A stretch of DNA of 22,316 nucleotides from assembly GCA_964513415.1 (NCBI GenBank), contig CAZEMX010000023.1, forward strand, positions 1 to 22,316, read 5' to 3'. The translations under genes were made by a program, and so were the position numbers. The notes under the pieces were generated by a model. That model had not been told where the DNA came from and made no database searches. It saw only the letters and a list, made by a program, of their open reading frames with translations. The stretch comes from Methanomethylicus sp964513415. GTDB taxonomy: Archaea > Thermoproteota > Methanomethylicia > Methanomethylicales > Methanomethylicaceae. Every line of letters starts with the position of its first letter. Position 1 is the first letter of the stretch. Positions 19,698 through 22,316 of the stretch are shown in pieces.

Positions 19698-22316
19698 TTA
19701 CCACCCCTGAGGCGGAGCCGCCGACGACGCAAGGAGAAAGACGCCAGACCTAGTCGGACAGTATAGAACATTGTTCGAGTCGGGAGGCAGCAGCATGAGA
19801 TATAGCCTGCATCCGGAGGGCCTGCCAGCGACTGCTGCGGAGATGCTCGGATGCGTGACGAGTATCGCACCCTTCAGGAAATCGCCCTCTAGATCTATGC
19901 TCAGCGAGGCGTCGATATGCCACCTCAGCTGGTCGGGCGAGATCAGGACGCTGCCCGCGTATCCCTGAAGAAGCACGCATTCTGAAGGGGCAGAGAGACC
20001 GATATCAATGAACTCCGCCGCTGAGCTGCCCCAGATGCGCTCATCCCCCCACCAGAGGACTGCAGATGCCCCCTCGACCGGCTCGAGACCATCAGACCCC
20101 CAATCGAAAGCCTGTATCGCAAGATGCGTATCGTTATGCATGAGGAATTGACCGGAGAGTGCCGTGAAACGGATCTGAGACGGTAGGAACGACGGTATTG
20201 CGGAGGGGGAGCCGCTGAGGTTGGAGAAGATGGAGAGGGACCAGTTGCGGGCGATGTAGTTGATGCGTTCCATAATAGCATAGGGGATCCACAGGAGGCA
20301 GTTGCCAGACCGGTCGTTCGGATAGGAGAAGCCTATGTCGATCTCGTTGATGGATATGACATATGACCCCACGCGCCCCTCAAGCGGACTTCCGTCGGAG
20401 TAGGTCAGTTGGACGGTGGCCAGTACGCCAGACAGGTTGTAGCTGAAGGCGGGATGCGCGGCGATGTATTCGGCAGTCCATGAGCCGTTTGCAGAGTAGG
20501 TCACTCCGCCGGCGGTCACCTCTGCAAATACTAGATGGCGGGAGCCAGGGTCGAGATTGCGTACGATCCAGCACCCCGTGAGGTTGCCTATCACAGTCGA
20601 GAAGAATCCGGACTCGTCAGCTATCGCCTCGGCCTTGGCGCGATATGATCCGTCGTCTATGATGTCTAGCGTGGAGCCCAAGTGAGATGTGCTGCCGGCG
20701 CTGAACCAGACAGTTAAAGAGACTGGTGTTGGTGCGGTTATGCCGCTTATTCGACCGGAGATGTTTACTCCGATACATTCTCCACTGATGAGTCTTCGGT
20801 ACATGATGCCGGTCTCCAGGTCGCAGGGCATTACGTTGATCCGGTCGGGGTCCCAATAGTCATCCTCGAACTTGGCGAGGAGGGAGTGGTCGGAGTCCAT
20901 CATTACAGATATTGAGGGGCATCCGCCGGCGTATTCCCCGTCTAAAAACCATCCCGCGAAGGAGTGGCCGTCGACGATCTGATAGACCGCAACATCCTGG
21001 ATCGAATGACGCGGCAGCCGGTATAGCCCCGGCGACGGTAGTGTCGTGCCGCCGGCGGTTGATGATATCTGGAGGTCGAACGTCGGGGGCGCGGCAGAGA
21101 AGTAGACTTCTACAGACCCGTTGGATACGACCGGACCCAATGTAACCTCAGGCGAGTAGAAGGTCCGGTCACCAACGACAATCCTGTCGAAGTAGTATCC
21201 GCTGAACGGTTCTGCCTTCACTGATATATGATAGCCTGTGTCGACAGTATACACGCCGTAGCCATTTGTGTAGGCACTATAGGCGGCATAGTATATCGGC
21301 CAACTAGGGGAGTCTGACGAGACGTCTACCGCACCCCAGTCTGGCGTCGGGGAGGAGACGTGTAAGGCGAAGTCGAAGCCCTTGAGATAGAGCATTATGG
21401 TCACGGGCTCTGTGCCAGCATAGACGCTACATGACTGCGGATATGAGGCAGAGGAAGGCGCCACATGGATAGTCCCGCTCGAGTTGATCACGTCGAGTGC
21501 GAAGAGCGACGACAAAGGCGAATCCCCAGTTTCGTTGAGTAGTGATCCGCCACTGCAGACAGGCACAAACTGGAAGGCGACAACTGTCGCCGATGCCAGC
21601 AGAATGCTGTGCGGTGAGTCGGAGAAGGATTGGGGAGGCGCCCCGCCGGTTATAAAAACGGCACCCCACTCCGAGAAGTCCCCACGATCCCAGCCGCTGC
21701 CATTCCAGATCATTGCCTCGAAGACTAAAGTCTTTTCCAAAGCGGTGGGTGCTGCAGAGAAGTAAGCATTAAGGGAGTGGTCCTTATCCATAAGTAAGGA
21801 GATTTGCGGCGCAGAAGAGTAGTAATAGCCGTCCAATGCCCAATGATCGAAGGCATACCCTTCGGAAGGCACGGCAACCGCCTGCTGTATGGAGCCGATC
21901 GAGCATAGGCGGACCCCAGGCGACGGGTGCGTCGTCCCCCCGGGCCCAGCGGATATGGTGAGGGTGCAGTATGCCTGCGATACGGCGATGGTTACATCGA
22001 TGTGCCCCGAGACGCCTCCGGCGCTCGCGGTGACCCTGAGCGTAAAGGCCCCTGCAGGAGTTCCTGCACCCGCAGAGAATACCAAGGAAGAGGAGTAGTT
22101 TGTCGCGCCGGATTCCTTCGAAAGGGAGAGGCTTGAGGAAGCGGGCACGGCGCCCACCCACTGAAGCGTGATCGTGGCAGTTGCTGGAGAGTTGGAGAAG
22201 ACCCCGATTGTCGAGGATTCTGAACAGCCCTGCGCCACGGATATGTCATTTGACTTGGTCAGCCAGATCGAGAGGGGTTGTTCACCGCTTGCAACTTCGA
22301 TTCCAAGCTGCGCCTG
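19698..22316 (-). CDS. Giant secreted protein with InlB-type repeats (5' end outside window)
   Basis: The frame is open from TAA 19698-19700 to the right edge (872 codons), so start and signal peptide are not seen. Visible order: an Ig-like sandwich ending at VTIAVSQAY; a first divergent InlB/Listeria-type repeat (TISAGPGGTTHPSPG...DHWALDG...MDKDHSLNAYF); a spacer domain; a second, weaker repeat ending VEVYFSAAP; a third close copy of the first (GGTTLPSPG...WFLDG...MDSDHSLLAKF); then about 390 residues of beta-rich sequence with many N-x-S/T sites and a WWGDERIWGSS patch. There is no C-terminal membrane helix (it ends SSAAPPQGW), so it is either held by its operon partners or N-terminally anchored. 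First gene of a three-gene operon. Confidence 0.88.
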   Translation of the reverse strand, partial: QAQLGIEVASGEQPLSIWLTKSNDISVAQGCSESSTIGVFSNSPATATITLQWVGAVPASSSLSLSKESGATNYSSSLVFSAGAGTPAGAFTLRVTASAGGVSGHIDVTIAVSQAYCTLTISAGPGGTTHPSPGVRLCSIGSIQQAVAVPSEGYAFDHWALDGYYYSSAPQISLLMDKDHSLNAYFSAAPTALEKTLVFEAMIWNGSGWDRGDFSEWGAVFITGGAPPQSFSDSPHSILLASATVVAFQFVPVCSGGSLLNETGDSPLSSLFALDVINSSGTIHVAPSSASYPQSCSVYAGTEPVTIMLYLKGFDFALHVSSPTPDWGAVDVSSDSPSWPIYYAAYSAYTNGYGVYTVDTGYHISVKAEPFSGYYFDRIVVGDRTFYSPEVTLGPVVSNGSVEVYFSAAPPTFDLQISSTAGGTTLPSPGLYRLPRHSIQDVAVYQIVDGHSFAGWFLDGEYAGGCPSISVMMDSDHSLLAKFEDDYWDPDRINVMPCDLETGIMYRRLISGECIGVNISGRISGITAPTPVSLTVWFSAGSTSHLGSTLDIIDDGSYRAKAEAIADESGFFSTVIGNLTGCWIVRNLDPGSRHLVFAEVTAGGVTYSANGSWTAEYIAAHPAFSYNLSGVLATVQLTYSDGSPLEGRVGSYVISINEIDIGFSYPNDRSGNCLLWIPYAIMERINYIARNWSLSIFSNLSGSPSAIPSFLPSQIRFTALSGQFLMHNDTHLAIQAFDWGSDGLEPVEGASAVLWWGDERIWGSSAAEFIDIGLSAPSECVLLQGYAGSVLISPDQLRWHIDASLSIDLEGDFLKGAILVTHPSISAAVAGRPSGCRLYLMLLPPDSNNVLYCPTRSGVFLLASSAAPPQGW
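20865..21971 (-). repeat. Three divergent InlB-type repeats within the giant secreted protein
   Basis: Repeat 1 covers about 21750-21971, repeat 2 about 21090-21371 and repeat 3 about 20865-21089. Repeats 1 and 3 share GGTT-PSPG near the start, a W-LDG core and an MD-DHSL end. Repeat 2 keeps only the YYFDR and terminal VYFSAAP elements. Repeats 1 and 2 end in nearly the same bases, suggesting duplication. Confidence 0.7.

Noticed and set aside
1..22316. CRISPR array, insertion sequence, prophage, tRNA or rRNA
   Set aside because: No regularly spaced direct repeats, transposase or integrase motifs, terminal inverted repeats around a gene, or tRNA/rRNA signatures were seen on either strand.

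Overview
The window reads as a moderately GC-rich archaeal chromosome segment. The case rests on four things. Lipid and pterin genes of archaeal type are present: a geranylgeranyl-reductase flavoprotein, an MptA/FolE2-type GTP cyclohydrolase and a QueD-like 6-carboxytetrahydropterin synthase. Codon use is rich in AGG/AGA and ATA. TATA boxes sit about 25-28 bases before first-gene start codons (leaderless transcripts). Shine-Dalgarno sites mark most genes inside operons. A euryarchaeote such as a Thermoplasmata/Methanomassiliicoccales relative is a reasonable guess, but nothing here fixes the lineage. I see no rRNA, tRNA, insertion sequence, phage gene or CRISPR array.

Layout. 1-76: end of an unidentified gene. 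401-751 (+): small four-helix membrane protein followed by a T8 terminator. 920-2815 (+): a tight set of mostly unknown genes, namely a probable leaderless 49-residue Cys-rich micro-ORF, a small RW/KTW-motif protein, a multi-spanning membrane protein and a basic soluble protein, followed by a flavodoxin-like protein with its own possible promoter. 2864-7650 (-): TPR protein, Spo0M/arrestin-like plus zinc-ribbon protein, geranylgeranyl reductase, DUF985 cupin and an FAH-family hydrolase. 7720-8358 (+): DUF1847-like Cys-rich protein, divergent from the FAH gene. 8377-14016 (-): a large anchored surface protein, RNase HI, a LysE-type exporter, MptA, QueD and a nitroreductase. 14197-18573 (+): an MBL-fold protein of the dihydropterin-(ribofuranosyl)aminobenzene phosphate synthase family, a zinc-ribbon protein, an NCS1 permease and small membrane/zinc-ribbon genes. 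18590-22316 (-): a three-gene operon of a giant secreted repeat protein (cut by the window edge) and two small exported proteins with one N-terminal membrane helix each.

How the genes fit together. MptA, QueD and the MBL protein lie within about 3 kb. They suggest a pterin/7-deazaguanine (archaeosine or methanopterin-type) neighbourhood, although they are on different transcripts. Two cell-surface loci (8377-10815 and 18590-22316) make secreted beta-sandwich repeat proteins. The second is packaged with helix-anchored partners and is the best candidate for an undescribed surface complex. The first unknown operon (920-2353) is the best candidate for an undescribed intracellular/membrane module. 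Several promoters carry near-perfect inverted repeats over the TATA box or start site, which look like operators.
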